60,000 bases of DNA from Nymphaea colorata (taxonomy: Eukaryota; Streptophyta; Magnoliopsida; Nymphaeales; Nymphaeaceae). The stretch spans positions 12,266,571 to 12,326,570 of the forward strand of contig NC_045151.1 of assembly GCF_008831285.2 (NCBI RefSeq). Direction: 5' to 3'. The notes under the pieces were generated by a model that saw nothing but the letters and a program-made list of their open reading frames with translations, had not been told where the DNA came from and ran no database searches. Made by a program: the position numbers and the translations under genes. Below, piece after piece: positions 21,311-32,310 of the stretch; the first letter of the stretch is position 1, and each line of letters begins with the position of its first letter.

Positions 21311-21822
21311 TGTAGATCGAACTCCCCAACAGATTATACAGGAAAGAAATTCAATGAGATCCAGAGAACAACAAAACAAAATGAAGAGGAAAAGATTGTG
21401 ATGTTGCTAAATAGAACAAATCTCCAAAAGAAAATAATAGGCAAAAACAAAACTGACCAAAAGGGATCGCTTTTATTTTCCAGATGGAAAAAAAATCAGG
21501 AAGAAGTTCCAAGACTAAGAACATCAACTAAAGACTCCTTTTCGTTCTCCACCAACACATACTAAAAGGGGAAACCAAATACTACAAGCGAAAGACAAAC
21601 TGGAAATAGAAACAGCCATTTCTTTCATCGGTTTTAGGGGCAATAGTCACTCACTCATTTGAAGAATGAAAAGAAAACATCGGTGGAAAAAGGAACTGAT
21701 TCAAGATCGCACCGAATCACAGATTTAAAAACGAAAACCCTAGATTGAATCGTTAGAAAACAATCTAACGAACAGAGACATATAATCAGAAATGAATATC
21801 ATAACTTCCTTTTAATCAATAC

Positions 21823-22016
21823 CTCGGCTGCGAGATACTCGAGCATGGAAAAGAGGTAGAGAGGCGCACCCGCACCAACTCGCTCAACATACTTTCCGGC
21901 TTTGAGAAATCGGGCGATCTACCCACCGGAAATTGCAGACTGGCCTTCTGCGACCGAAATACCGACTTAGATGACTTCAGTTTCCCATGCCCGCCCTTGG
22001 TTCCTATAGAACTCAT
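21823..22016 (-). pseudogene. Captured histone H2A exon 1 with splice donor
   Basis: From the ATG at 22016 the frame reads [19 protein letters not shown] and [11 protein letters not shown], the H2A N-terminal tail and start of the fold. A single missing base after GTAGA shifts the frame. In the next frame the H2A sequence continues as [20 protein letters not shown] and MLEYLAAE. The exon ends GAG followed by GT at 21822-21821, the position where plant H2A genes have an intron. At 194 bp it is one base short of the 195 expected. It could be the start of a chimeric transcript, but it does not encode a whole histone. Confidence 0.9.
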
Positions 22017-22116
22017 CCTCCTTTTCCTTGTGGAAGACGATAACATAAGATGCAGGAAAGCTGAAGACGATGGAGAAGGAGAGCAAACTAGATTGATCGG
22101 CGACAGATTTCGCAGC

Positions 22117-22125
22117 TTAAATATA
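22117..22125 (-). promoter_or_regulatory. Possible TATA box of the captured H2A promoter
   Basis: TATATTTAA on the minus strand lies about 100 bp upstream of the H2A ATG at 22016. It suggests that promoter and 5' UTR were captured with the first exon. No direct evidence of activity. Confidence 0.4.
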
Positions 22126-22452
22126 CAGTGATCTTTCGACGAGGGCGAGGGTGAGGGCAGCTCGGGGGCAAAGACGGAGAAGAAGGAGAGAAAGAGAAAG
22201 GGTGACCAGCTCGTCAAAGAGACGGAGGAGGAGGAGAGAAAGCGAGGGCCGATCGGGGGCAGGAGGCTGTTCTGTTCCACGCTGTTCCGAGGGTTAGCTC
22301 GGAACAGCATGGAACAAAGAATAATTTATAGTCCCTGTCCAACTGTCCGTCGTGTCCATCCTGTTCTGTGGACGGCGTTTGATGTAAAACTCAATGGAAC
22401 AGAACACGCGTGTCCTGTTCCGCGTGTCCTGTGACCATCAAACGCCCTCTAA

Positions 22453-22690
22453 TGTAACAAGGGGTAACTCAATAGATTTCCTCAAACATTCTTCCCTCCT
22501 TAAGTGGCATTTCGTTTTGATATGTTTTGTCTTCTCATAACATGTATTTTTTATAGTAATATGTATAAGACTTTTGTTGTTATAGCACAGGTTTGTTGCT
22601 CCATTGAAACCAATCTTTCTATCTTTAAGTAGACTTCTTAATGAGAAAATTTCCTTGGTGGTTGATGTCATTGCTCTATAGTCTGCTTTC
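22453..22690 (-). pseudogene. Copia 2 RNase H, first part
   Basis: The frame reads FSLRSLLKDRKIGFNGATNL, YNNKSLIHITIKNTC and EKTKHIKTKCHLRRE, ending KSIELPLVTL where element A is inserted. The rest of the domain resumes at 19352 as EFQLVNFFSKGLVEPIF (19220-19352). The frame joins precisely through the duplicated TTA codon. Confidence 0.85.
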
Positions 22691-23039
22691 TATGGATGAC
22701 AATGAAATCTTCTATGGTTTCTTGCATCTTTATGAAATCAAATATATACCTAGAAAGACTTAAGAACCAATACTACAGTACCGATTGTTGGGATCACCTC
22801 CCCAATCTGCATTAGTGTAATCAATCAATTCTAAAGAAAATGATGATAACCAAAATGCTCTTTTGTTGATACTGTTCTTGATATATCAAATGATTCTTAT
22901 TAATTCTCTCATCTGGATTGATGTAGGCGTGTGCTGAAATTAACTTGCTACATATATGGCATGTGCAATATCGGGTTTAAAAATGGACAATTAAGAAATG
23001 GCTTCAACCAGCTGTAGATAGAATGTGAAATTCTAAAGT

Positions 23040-23860
23040 AGTTCTCTATCATTTATTCTCATTTTAACTTAGGGTGCTTTTGAAGCTGTGACAACTTTAC
23101 CATTAGAACTTCGCCAATGAATTTTGTTGGTTGCAAACTTGATTTGAGCTAGCAAATAACATATTTGAGAATAATTTACTTCTATTTCAAGGAAGTGAGT
23201 GAGAAATCTCAAGTTAGACATTTCAAACTCTTTAGAAACTTCTTGCTTTTGCTTTCCATGTCCACTTAATTACATGCAACAATCATATCATTTACATAAA
23301 GAAGCAAAATCACGTTGACATCAATTAAAACCTTTACAATGAGAGCAGCATGAGAGTAACATGATTTGAACTCATGTTGAGTCATGGCCTTGCAAAACCT
23401 GTCATATTAGGCCTTCAGAGGTTCATACCATAAGGTGTTGTTTTCAAGTGCAACGCACACCCTTGTGGTATCTCAGGTCTTGGAGGACATATGTACAATA
23501 CCTTCATTTAATTCACCATTCAGAAATGAGTTCTTCACATTTGTTTGGTAAATGGGTCATTTCTTAATAAAAGAAACTGCTATAAGAGTTCCAATATATT
23601 GATGTCATCTAAGCTCTGGGTGCAAAGTTCTCTTCATATTCTATTTCGTATCTTACAAATAACCCTTGAAAACTAGAATAATTTTGTGTCCTTCTAAAGT
23701 CCCATTACTTTTAGTTTTCAATTTGAAGACCCAATTACAACCTATAGTTTTCTTTCCTTTAGATGAAGAAGTGATTTTCCATGTTACATATTTTTCTAAA
23801 TCTTTTGATTCAATATTTATGGCTTCAATCAATTGAGGACTTTGGACTGCTTCATCATAA
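23040..23860 (-). pseudogene. Copia 2 reverse transcriptase relic
   Basis: Broken frames show EAINIESKDLEKYVTWKI, KGKKTIGCNWVFKLKTKS, NVKNSFLNGELNEGIVHM and the catalytic region as LLLYVNDMIV. The first catalytic aspartate of YVDD has become asparagine. Numerous stops are present. Confidence 0.8.
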
Positions 23861-24439
23861 ATGGTTGACTCAAAAAAGGAATAAATGGCTGCTAATATAT
23901 TCCTATATTTAGGAGTAAAGACTTGTAGGAAACAAATATTTGAGGCTTAGCGTTTATGTTGGGTCCTTCTATTCATGACTCTAAACTGGGAATATCTTTG
24001 GTTGTCCTCTTATTATAAGTAACTAGGTCTATAAAGAGCCCATTTCTTGGCAGGTTGGTGAATCATCTTCAATTATTTCATCAACATCTTCTTCTTTATC
24101 ATTTCACAACAAAATATCTTTCACAATGAATAATCAAAATTATGTTTCGCATCCTCTTCACAAACACTTTCTCATTGTCAACATATGACAATTCATGAAA
24201 TATATAATTTATCAATATTGTAGTCATAACATCTAGATGCCTTTTGAGTTTCTAATGCCCAAGAAAAACATGTTGCATAGGTTTTGAAAACAAATTTATC
24301 ATTCATATTATTTAAAACACAATATTTAGATCCAAAAACACGTAGCATGTCATAATTAGGTTCCGTATTGTAGAGTTTCTGAAAAGGTGTTATTTTATTT
24401 AAATGTTTTTATCACATCCTATTAATAAGATAAATTAAC

Positions 24440-24850
24440 ATTAAAAACAACATTATCTCAAAACTTTTAGGAATTTCTTTTGAAATTAACAAAGTCGTTG
24501 TAGTTTCTACAACATGTCATTTTTTTCTTTCAAAAATTTCTTTCCGTTTTTGAGTTCTAGAATAGAATTTTTGGTGAAGAATACACATTTACTTCTAGAT
24601 AACTTTGAAATATATTGAAAGATTCACCAATAGAATTTGTAAGTAAAGTTATTATATTTGTTTTAAATTGGTTCTCAACTATTTGATGAAAATTTTTAAA
24701 GCGTAAGAAGGTTTTATATTTATATATAAGAGCGTTTCTCAAAATGCATTCATTACAAGAAAATTTTTTATTATAATTTTTTTTTAGTGATAGAGTACAT
24801 AAAATTTTGTTCAAATTTGAATAACCAAGTCTTTGATGCCATAAAATTTA
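24440..24850 (-). pseudogene. Copia 2 GAG-pre-integrase and integrase start
   Basis: WHQRLGYSNLNKILCTLS at about 24840-24780 is a GAG-pre-integrase motif. Downstream VENQFKTNIITLLTNSIGES resembles the integrase stretch around the second catalytic D (normally S-D-N-G-x-E), here mutated. Confidence 0.72.
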
Positions 24851-25582
24851 TCTTATTCCATTGTTGAACTACAAAATAGTCTTGATAAATCCAAAAAATT
24901 CAGTTTATCCCCAATAAAGTTGCTGGGAATTGTCATACTACATACCGATGGGTGAATCCCTTTCTCTCACTTTAGAAAACAAAAACTCTTTTTTTTTTCC
25001 AATGCACTTAGAAAACTGAAATCAATTTTAATATGCAAACATACACACAATTTTCAAAGTCATTAATCAAACTAGGAACAACTGACCATTGGGTCACATG
25101 TCAACTAGTTGACTTGGTAGTTTGCTTAAGCTCTTACCCAAATAAAGAAAAAAAAATGAGTCAAAGTATTGTTGAATGATACAAAAGATTTGAAAGAATG
25201 GAATAGAAATGACTTTGATAGACTGGAGGAGAGACAAAAAACTTACTTGATGAGCTCGAGCTGAGACAAAGAAGAGTGGAAATGGAGGATGATGCGGCTA
25301 TGTTATATGAACAAAAAGTCAGAATTGTTAAAAGAAGTTCACATGGAGAAGGTTATTTGGAGTGATAAAACTAAACCTACACTGTTGAGAGAGTGAGACC
25401 ATAACACAACATATTTCCAAACAGTGGCAAAGGGAAGAGAAACTTGGAATGGGATTACATCTATAGTATTAGGGAGAGAGAGTATAACAGGTAAAAAGAG
25501 ATTCTTGAAGCATCTATTTACCACTTTGAGTAAACAATGACTCTAGGAGAGACCTTCACAAGTAACTTGTGAGGGTAAATAA

Positions 25583-26280
25583 GTGTCATATGAGGAAAAT
25601 GCTAATCTCTCAAGGATGCTACTAGATCAAAAGTCAAAAAAAAAAAAAATCATCCACATGGATAATAGTAATGCTGCTAACTCAGATGGCTTCTCCAACT
25701 TCTTTTACCAAAAGCTTTGGGGTATCGTAGGAGAGGATGTGGTGAAAGCGATTACATCCATTTATAGAACTAGAAAAACAGTTAATTAGATTAACCACAC
25801 AAACTTGATGCTTATTTCCAAGTTTAAAGGTGCTAATAGAATTGAAGACTTCAGGCTCATCACTCTCTATGACACTTTATACAAAATTGTCCTTGAGATT
25901 ATAGAAGCTAGAATGGAAGGAACATGGCAGCACATTGTTATCATCAATCAAGGAGTATTTGGTAAAAATAGGTATATTCATGATCAAACAACACTGACTA
26001 ATGAGGTAGTCAACTATTTGATTATAAAAACCAAATGATTGTGTTTGAAGATTAACATATCTAAAGCTTATGATCACCTCTTGTAAAATTTCCTTGTCAA
26101 TAACATGTTTTGGCTAGCATTCCACCCTAGTTGGGTGTATTTGATAATGAAATTGTGAGTACAAGTTCCTATTCGATCATGATTAATAGTATAGTAGGTA
26201 GAAAATTCCATATTAGAAAAGTCCTTCACCAAGCGAATCCTATCTCCCTTTATCTCTTTATTATATCTATGGAAGTCTAG
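25583..26280 (+). pseudogene. LINE reverse transcriptase relic
   Basis: Frames read DGFSNFFYQKLWGIVGEDVV, INHTNLMLISKFKGANRIED, FRLITLYDTLYKIV and NQGVFGKNRYIHDQTTLTNE, all classic L1 RT motifs. They are followed by KINISKAYDHL and FHIRKVLHQANPISLYLFII, the degenerate G-L-R-Q-G-D-P-L-S-P motif. The catalytic F-A-D-D box appears after the inserted element as IIFTNDVLSKA near 26970, with the first D changed to N. Confidence 0.87.
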
Positions 26281-26473
26281 TGAGGGACTTCAAAAAAATA
26301 TCAATATGAACAGAAATTTTTCCTCTTATTGGTTATTATTAATAGAAAATTCTATAGAAGAAACTTCATAGTAGAAAATGCATGCACCAAGCGAATCATC
26401 TCTCCTTATCATTTTATTATAGTTATGAAGTTTTATTGGAAGACTTCAAATAGTATGTGAGTATAAAAAGAAT

Positions 26474-26925
26474 TGTAACACCCCAATGTTTAGTCTCGTA
26501 TCTAAGATTCTGAAAAAACTTGGTGGACTTATAAAGGGGGTTGTTAAGTGATTGGTTGTCTTGGTTCCCTTTTTTTTTGGCTGCTAAGTGGTAGTTAGAA
26601 TATGCCTGATTGGGGGTCCGGGTTGTTATAGATGCAAGTCTAAACTTTTCAAAGTAGGTCATTACAATCCACCCACGTTAAAGTGCATGTGTCCTTGTGG
26701 ATGGAACCCTATGTCTAAGTGTTGAATTATCCATACCATCATAACAACCCAATCTATTTCCACATTGGGCTTGGGCCACCTGATCTGGCAGATCTCAACC
26801 AGCTCACTAGTAGTTCTATTTCATAGCTTTTCTGGGGGTTGAAACCAAAGATGGTAGTAGGGGGGGTCGTGATCCACCAGATCGGGGGCCTGAGCCTAAT
26901 GTGGGAGTATGCTTGGGTTGTTACA
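26474..26925. mobile_element. 452-bp TG...CA element in the LINE, solo-LTR or TRIM-like
   Basis: It starts TGTAACACCCCAA and ends TTGGGTTGTTACA (12 of 13 inverted match). The flanks are AGAAT (26469-26473) and AGGAT (26926-26930), a possible 5-bp target duplication with one change. The LINE reading resumes on the right. TGTAACACCC ends are common on plant solo LTRs. The right part contains a foldback (26738-26923). Confidence 0.6.
26738..26923. repeat. Foldback within the 26.5-kb element
   Basis: TAACAACCCAA followed by CCACATTGGGCTTGGGCC and CTGATCTGG (26740-26790) is mirrored by CCAGATCGG, GGCCTGAGCCTAATGTGG and TTGGGTTGTTA (26873-26923). The arms of about 50 bp would pair across an approximately 80-bp loop. 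Confidence 0.65.
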
Positions 26926-27119
26926 AGGATTATTCCTCATCCTTTGAGCTACTCTTTACCTGAAGTTTCTTGTATTATATTTACTAATGATGTGTTGAGC
27001 AAAGCCAACAAAAAAAAAAAGCCTTAACAAGTAGTAGTTGTTGGACAAGGAGGCAATAACGAGGCTGAAGATTAATAAAGATAACTTTACCTCGTTTCCT
27101 AGTAGGGTAGACGCTGGAA

Positions 27120-28330
27120 AGTTAGATATCTAACTAATATCATTAAGTGGAACCTAGAAATTTTCTCCACCACCTGTCTTGGTCACCCACTCATAGAAGA
27201 TTGGTTGAGGGAAGAATACCACACAAGTTTGCTACTGAAAATGGAGAAGAAGTTCCCATTTTGAAACTTGAAAAGCTAATTTTCTTTTTTATGCTAGGAG
27301 GCTTTGCCTCATTAAGCATAATCTCATTACTCAAACATTTTATTCGATGCAAGCTTTCAGAATCCCACGTAAGTTGACCAAGCAGCTGGATCAATGAATG
27401 ACAAACTTCTTACGTGACAATTCTCCTGGAGATAAAAAATTGCACTTATATCTTGGAAAAGATGATGAAAAATAAATCTAAAGATGAAAAAATTGTTAGA
27501 CTAAAGAGGACAAAAGAAATGAATAGAGTGCTTCTAGCAAGAGATGTTAATAATGATGGCTTTAATTTAGCTAGTCGAGGAAAAGATATCTCAGCAAGAG
27601 TACGTAGTAGGCTGTCAAGCATATGGTATCATAGCAAAGGCTCATGTGCATGGCGAAGCTTTGCATGAGGCTGGGGTTGCCAATAAGATGCAGTGACAAA
27701 TTGGAAATGGATTGAGAGCAAAAATTTGGGTTGACAGATGGAAAAGCTCAAGACGCATACACCAAATTAGTGTTTAAGATTACTCTTCCATGGCAGGGAC
27801 TGTTGATGCCTCCAATGCTGAGACACTTCAAGGGTATGACTGTAATCTAGAAGTAGCGAAAAATGCTCTCAAACTGATGGAGGATGAGTATTTATTAAGC
27901 TGATAAATTAGTTCGGATAGTGAATGAGAAAAAATATCTCAGCTGTAAAGAAATTTGGAGAACTACTACAAGAGGGCTGAGAGTTGGAGTAAAATCTGGA
28001 TGACAGTTGCCTAGCCAGAGCTTGCTGAGCCTTGTATGTTGCTTGCAAAACTAAACTGTAAGTAAACTTCCTTTATAGGATCGGCTTATCAAGTTAAACT
28101 TTGTCTTTGCTAACATTTGTTATCTGTGCAAGAAGAAGGCCAAAAGTATAGACGACACTCCATTTTTGCTGTGATCTATCCAAAAGTGGTTTGGCTTAGA
28201 TTAACAATAAGAGGAAATGAGTTCCTTGGCAAGGAGTAATACGAGAATTTAACCTGTGGGGAAGCCTTGCTGTAAATCCAAAATGGTTTAGAAGATGCTG
28301 GGCCCCTAGTTTTCATACCATCATATGGAA
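27120..28330 (+). pseudogene. LINE C-terminal region with zf-RVT relic
   Basis: Readable pieces include MQAFRIPRKLTKQLDQ and MTNFLRDN near 27350-27420 (the M-Q-x-F-x-L-P-x-K region after RT). NICYLCKKKAKSIDDTPFLL near 28120 has the C-P-L-C-x(3)-E-T-x-x-H layout of zf-RVT. Stops and shifts are frequent. Confidence 0.75.
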
Positions 28331-28572
28331 ATTGGAGTATTGGAAATCATCTAGCGCATGATGGGCTAGATAATGTCACTAGCAGATCCTGGTAGGAGAA
28401 GATATGCAACTCATTTGTTAGTGTCTTTAAACCCTATTTGGTTTTTGGCTATCACTGTATTTTTCTAGTGTATTCCTATGAGATGTTTTGCTCTTCACTC
28501 TTGGGCAGCAGTTTTGCAATTTAATTTGATGCTTTACTATCTCTAACTTTCTTTTGTACACTGTATATAATT

Positions 28573-28634
28573 TCAATGGAGGCTGAAGCCTGTCTCCCAA
28601 GCTTCAATAGAGGCTGAAGCCTGTCTCCCAAGCT
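28573..28634. repeat. Two tandem copies of a 31-bp unit
   Basis: The unit containing GAGGCTGAAGCCTGTCTCCC is repeated head to tail with a 31-bp period and almost no change. Confidence 0.9.
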
Positions 28635-28684
28635 TCAAAATTTGAACAAGAAAGATCCACAACTATTACGAAGAGCCCAAGAGG

Positions 28685-28918
28685 AAATTCGGCACATATC
28701 CAAGAGAAGCCCAAAATTTCTAGTTTGTGAATCCGTGCATCCATTTGTAAAAAATCACTCCCAAGCACCAAGAGATGAATCCAGAAAGGGATTCACTCCT
28801 AAAATTCGGCACATATCCAAGAGAAGCCCAAAATTTCTAGCTTGTGAATCCGTGCATCCATTTGTAAAAAATCCCTCCCAAGCACCAAGAGATGAATCCA
28901 GAATGGGATTCACTCCTA
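28685..28918. repeat. Two tandem copies of a 117-bp unit
   Basis: The unit begins AAATTCGGCACATATCC and recurs 117 bp later with only a few substitutions. The period is a multiple of three, so the 99-codon open frame across it is repetitive. No protein family is recognised. Confidence 0.92.
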
Positions 28919-29029
28919 CCAACCTCCATACTTGCCCATGATCACCAGATAACATTACGAAGCAGGTTCATACTCTAGCAATGAGGTCTGCTATCTCATA
29001 AACTGTTTATGTTTTCTTTTTCTTTTTTT

Positions 29030-29900
29030 TAAATGTCAGGGAACCCTTGAAGGCGTGGACCAATGTTGTATCGATTGGCCCGAATTAGCCCAATCGAATC
29101 AAACTAATTAGCAGCAAATTAACCCATTGGATTCATTGGTTGATAACGAGGTGTCAAGTGTTACCCATTGTTTAAATGTGTCATTCTTTGAAATATTTTA
29201 AGGCCTTATAATTTGTGAAACGCTTGTTAATTAAATTTAATTTTTTTCCAAAGAATAAAGACGGTAATATCAATTAATATTACCTATTCACTCTTTATTA
29301 ATTTCTAACTATATTTTTAATTTAATTATTTTCAAAAAATAAATGTCATATTATTATTTTTGTTTATTCACAATCGAAACAACCGAAATGTTAAATCAAA
29401 TCAACAGGCTGCAAGATCCAATTCGTTTTTCAAATTTCTATGACACTGCCATGGACGGTCAGTACTTGTGGCCATGAGGGAAGAACCTGTTAGATTTTCC
29501 ATTGTATTTCTTAAAATAAAAAAGGAAAATTATGGTTTAACTCTAAGCAAAGACCTTACCAAGATATATAGCAGTAAAAGAAAGCTCCAGAGTAGTAAAT
29601 TCTGAACAAGCTAGGTCAGATTAGGTATTGTAGTTTAACATTCAGCACAACCCACCTTACCTTCAGCCCTCCGTCAGCCGTGTAATAAGTTGCTAAGATA
29701 CTATTTCAAAAGATGCACATACATGGTGGGGCGGCGACAGGCATAGCCATTGTATGGGCAATTGTCCATGGAGATCTACGAAAAATATTTATTTTTAAAT
29801 AGATACCTTATAGTAATTTTCTCATTTACATATTAATGTCATGCCAATTAGTGGGACGCTCTAGCCCCAATTAATGTATGTATAAGATCTGACTAAGTAG
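29030..29900 (+). repeat. Repeat R copy (R2), extra copy of the PELPK-flank unit
   Basis: It starts GGGAACCCTTGAAGGCG and is paralogous to 31018-31900 (R3) in direct orientation and to 41841-42390 (R4) in inverted orientation. It includes TTTCAAAAGATGCACATA at about 29704, the uninterrupted version of the site into which element C is inserted at 41120. No gene is linked to this copy. Confidence 0.75.
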
Positions 29901-30599
29901 TATATAGATATAACATTCATGGCTGACAAAGCATGGTTTCAATAGAAGCAACCGATACTGTAATGCATAGGGCACCTACGTAAACACGTAAACAGTACAG
30001 TGTCTATTACAAGAGTGAGCAGGACACCTTCTCGCACGCAGTCCTTCGGTGGGTTCGGAGGCAGTATAGTCCTTTGGAGCTGTTTGGGAATAATAACACT
30101 TAAAAAGTGAACAAATTCATGGATCATTTTCTAAAGTATCCAATGAATCTAACCAATTTTTGAGTTTGATGAGTATTATAAGGAGCTGTTTAGAAATAAT
30201 AAAAGGATGTTACTTTTCCATGTACCGGTGTCCAAAGCTTGGGGCGAGTTAATTGTTGTCAGCTCAATGATACAAAAGAAAGCAGTTCAATATAAGAAGC
30301 CAAAAGTTGTAATAGTTGGTGATTGATAATCTTTTTTGTAATTGTATGTGTGACTATATATACGTATTTACATGTATGCAGGTGTGCATTTGTGAAGAAA
30401 GAGAGAGAAAGAGATGCAAAGGTTTTAAATTGGGCAAGAGTTATCTTAATTGGTAGATTGAGTGATCTTAATTTGTAGATATATGTTTTTATCTAGTTAG
30501 CCGATATTTTAGAGCTTATTTAGAAATAAAAATAAAAGAACAAATAATATTCTTGTCAGCATTTGTGGTAGAAATTTTTTTCAGAAAATGGAAACTAAT
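29901..30599. other. Unassigned spacer between R2 and the inverted duplication
   Basis: The motif GAGCTGTTTGGGAATAATAA recurs in variant form at about 30076, 30183 and 30513 in direct orientation, perhaps subterminal pieces of small DNA transposons. No genes were seen. Confidence 0.45.
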
Positions 30600-31017
30600 A
30601 TTTCTAAGAATATTTGATATATAATAAAAGTCTTTCATCATTTCATGTCTCTTGTCCCACGAAAGTTTAGCATAGCTGGTTGAGTAAGTGAACACATGAT
30701 GGTTTGTCACCAGTTTCATTACCATGGACGTTTGGCGTTTAGGGGCAAGTTGGCTTTCTCTCTCCCCACTCTCTTTTTCTTTCTGTGACATTATAAAACA
30801 AATAAGAAAATGCGCAAATGTTTATCTATGGATTAGCATTCAAATAGATATATACCAACACGAATGCCCACCCAATTCATGGAGATAAGTGTACATATAA
30901 ATTAATGCGCTTACTTTGGAAAGTGTTCGTGCTTCCTTTTTTTCTCCTCCTTTATTCTAAGTCCAAGGTAGGTGTATTGTGGCATCCATCTTAAGTCACT
31001 AATTAATCTTAGACGTG

Positions 31018-32290
31018 GGAACCCTTGAAGGCGAGGACCAATGTCGTCTCAATTGGGCCAATCGAATCAAATAAATTAGCAACAAACCCATTAGATTAAT
31101 TGGCTAATGCCGACGTGTCATGTGTTACCCATTGTTTAACTGTGTCATTCTTTGAAATGTTTTATGTTTTCTGAATTTATTTATTTTTTAAATAAACATG
31201 GTAATATTAATTAATATCACCTATTCACAATTTGTTAAATTTCTAACTATTGTTTGAATGTAATTTTTTTTAAATAAATGTCATATTTTTTTTTATCTAT
31301 TCACAATCGATCAGCTAAAATGTTGAATCAAATCAACAGTCTGCAAGATTCAATTTATTTTTCAAATTTTTATGGCACAGGCCTGGACGGCCACTTATGG
31401 CATTGAGGCAAGAACCAGCTAGATTTTCTATAGCTTTTGTTAAAAAAAAAAGAAATTTCTGGTTGAACTCCAACCAAAGGCCTTACCAAGATATATAGCA
31501 GTAAAAGAAAACTCTACAGTGAAACCGGTTATGCGCAGACCATTATGCACAAAAAATTGTGCACAGAGATGTGTAATGACCAAAGTACCCATGAACAAAA
31601 AAGAAAGCTTTTTAAAGGACAAAAAGAGTTACAAAAAAGGTTTGAAATACTCTAACCCCACTTCCTTTTTCCCGGTATGTATATCTTGCACCACCTGGTA
31701 CAGGCAACTCCATCTCGCACCAGAATACTAAATTTGGAACAAGCTTGATAGACTAGGGATTGCAGTTTATCACAGCATTATAACCCACCTCAGCTTCGGC
31801 TCACCGTCACTGGTGTAAGAAGTAGCTAAGATATTATAATTGGCAATGAACAGCTCGCAGCTTGGTATTGATTTTTTCGCTCCTGCAGGGTTGGAGAGGC
31901 ATGTATTTGGATAAGGCTTAATACGTGGAGCGTATGATCTAAAGCTGTCTGACGAGACAAGTGAGCAGCAGAGCAGAGCAGAGTGAGCGATCGTGACTAC
32001 AGAGTTGGTATCGACATTGAAAAGCTGGTAGTGAGAATGCGCAATATTATTGCTTAATAAAAGCATCCTAATACAAGGCAACTGCTACCAATCATATAAA
32101 TCACCTAATTACAAATGCCAAACTGACTTGACACAGAAGTATATATAAGCTAGCTACTGTATGTGGGCAACCTCGTATACGTACATAAAAGGGAAGAACA
32201 CAGCGAGCCTCTAAAATGAAGGATAAATGTCCAAGCTAAGCATGGCCAGTTTGGAACACTGGTGGTAAAAGGGCTGCACTGCAGTAGTAT
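31018..32290 (+). repeat. Repeat R copy (R3) and 3' flank of PELPK copy 2
   Basis: It begins GGGAACCCTTGAAGGCG and runs into the downstream flank of the minus-strand PELPK copy 2. A patch at about 31515-31700, absent from the other copies, may be a small insertion. The 31730-32290 part is paralogous to 40480-40790. Confidence 0.7.
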
Positions 32291-32310
32291 TCTATATATA
32301 CGTGACGTGA

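Larger units (their letters stand above)
19355..22449 (-). mobile_element. Element A: 3.1-kb PIF/Harbinger-like Pack element carrying three host gene fragments
   Basis: Terminal inverted repeats GAGGTCGTTTGATTG and GAGGGCGTTTGATGG (13 of 15 identical) are flanked by the 3-bp direct repeat TAA (19352-19354 and 22450-22452). The flanking copia RNase H frame rejoins exactly when the element and one TAA are removed. A 3-bp TWA duplication is typical of PIF/Harbinger elements. Subterminal regions are rich in TGTCCTGT/GGACAG motifs and repeat GTTTGATG. There is no transposase. The interior carries fragments of histone H2A, CYP84A and a type-A response regulator, all on the minus strand with splice sites. 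This is the hallmark of gene-capturing Pack elements. Confidence 0.88.
19060..24960 (-). mobile_element. Degenerate Ty1/copia element (copia 2), split by element A
   Basis: On the minus strand GAG-pre-integrase, integrase, RT and RNase H relics run from about 24850 down to 19220. The RNase H is interrupted by the TIR element at 19355-22449. LTRs could not be delimited; the sequence at 19060-19215 may be part of the 3' LTR. Decay is heavy. Confidence 0.8.
25130..28430 (+). mobile_element. L1-type LINE relic
   Basis: On the plus strand the endonuclease-RT linker, RT and C-terminal zf-RVT region of a plant L1 element can be read in broken frames from about 25150 to 28400. A short TG...CA element interrupts the RT at 26474. 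The 5' endonuclease part is missing. No poly-A tail or target duplication was located, because tandem repeats lie directly downstream. Confidence 0.82.

Noticed and set aside
22017-22310. N-terminal extension of the H2A frame to an ATG at 22310
   Set aside because: The added residues are serine/proline-rich and unlike any H2A; the family start M-S-S at 22016 has the correct spacing to the exon end.
28685-28918. Possible CRISPR-like array
   Set aside because: Only two long head-to-tail copies without unique spacers, in a plant nuclear context; a simple tandem duplication.
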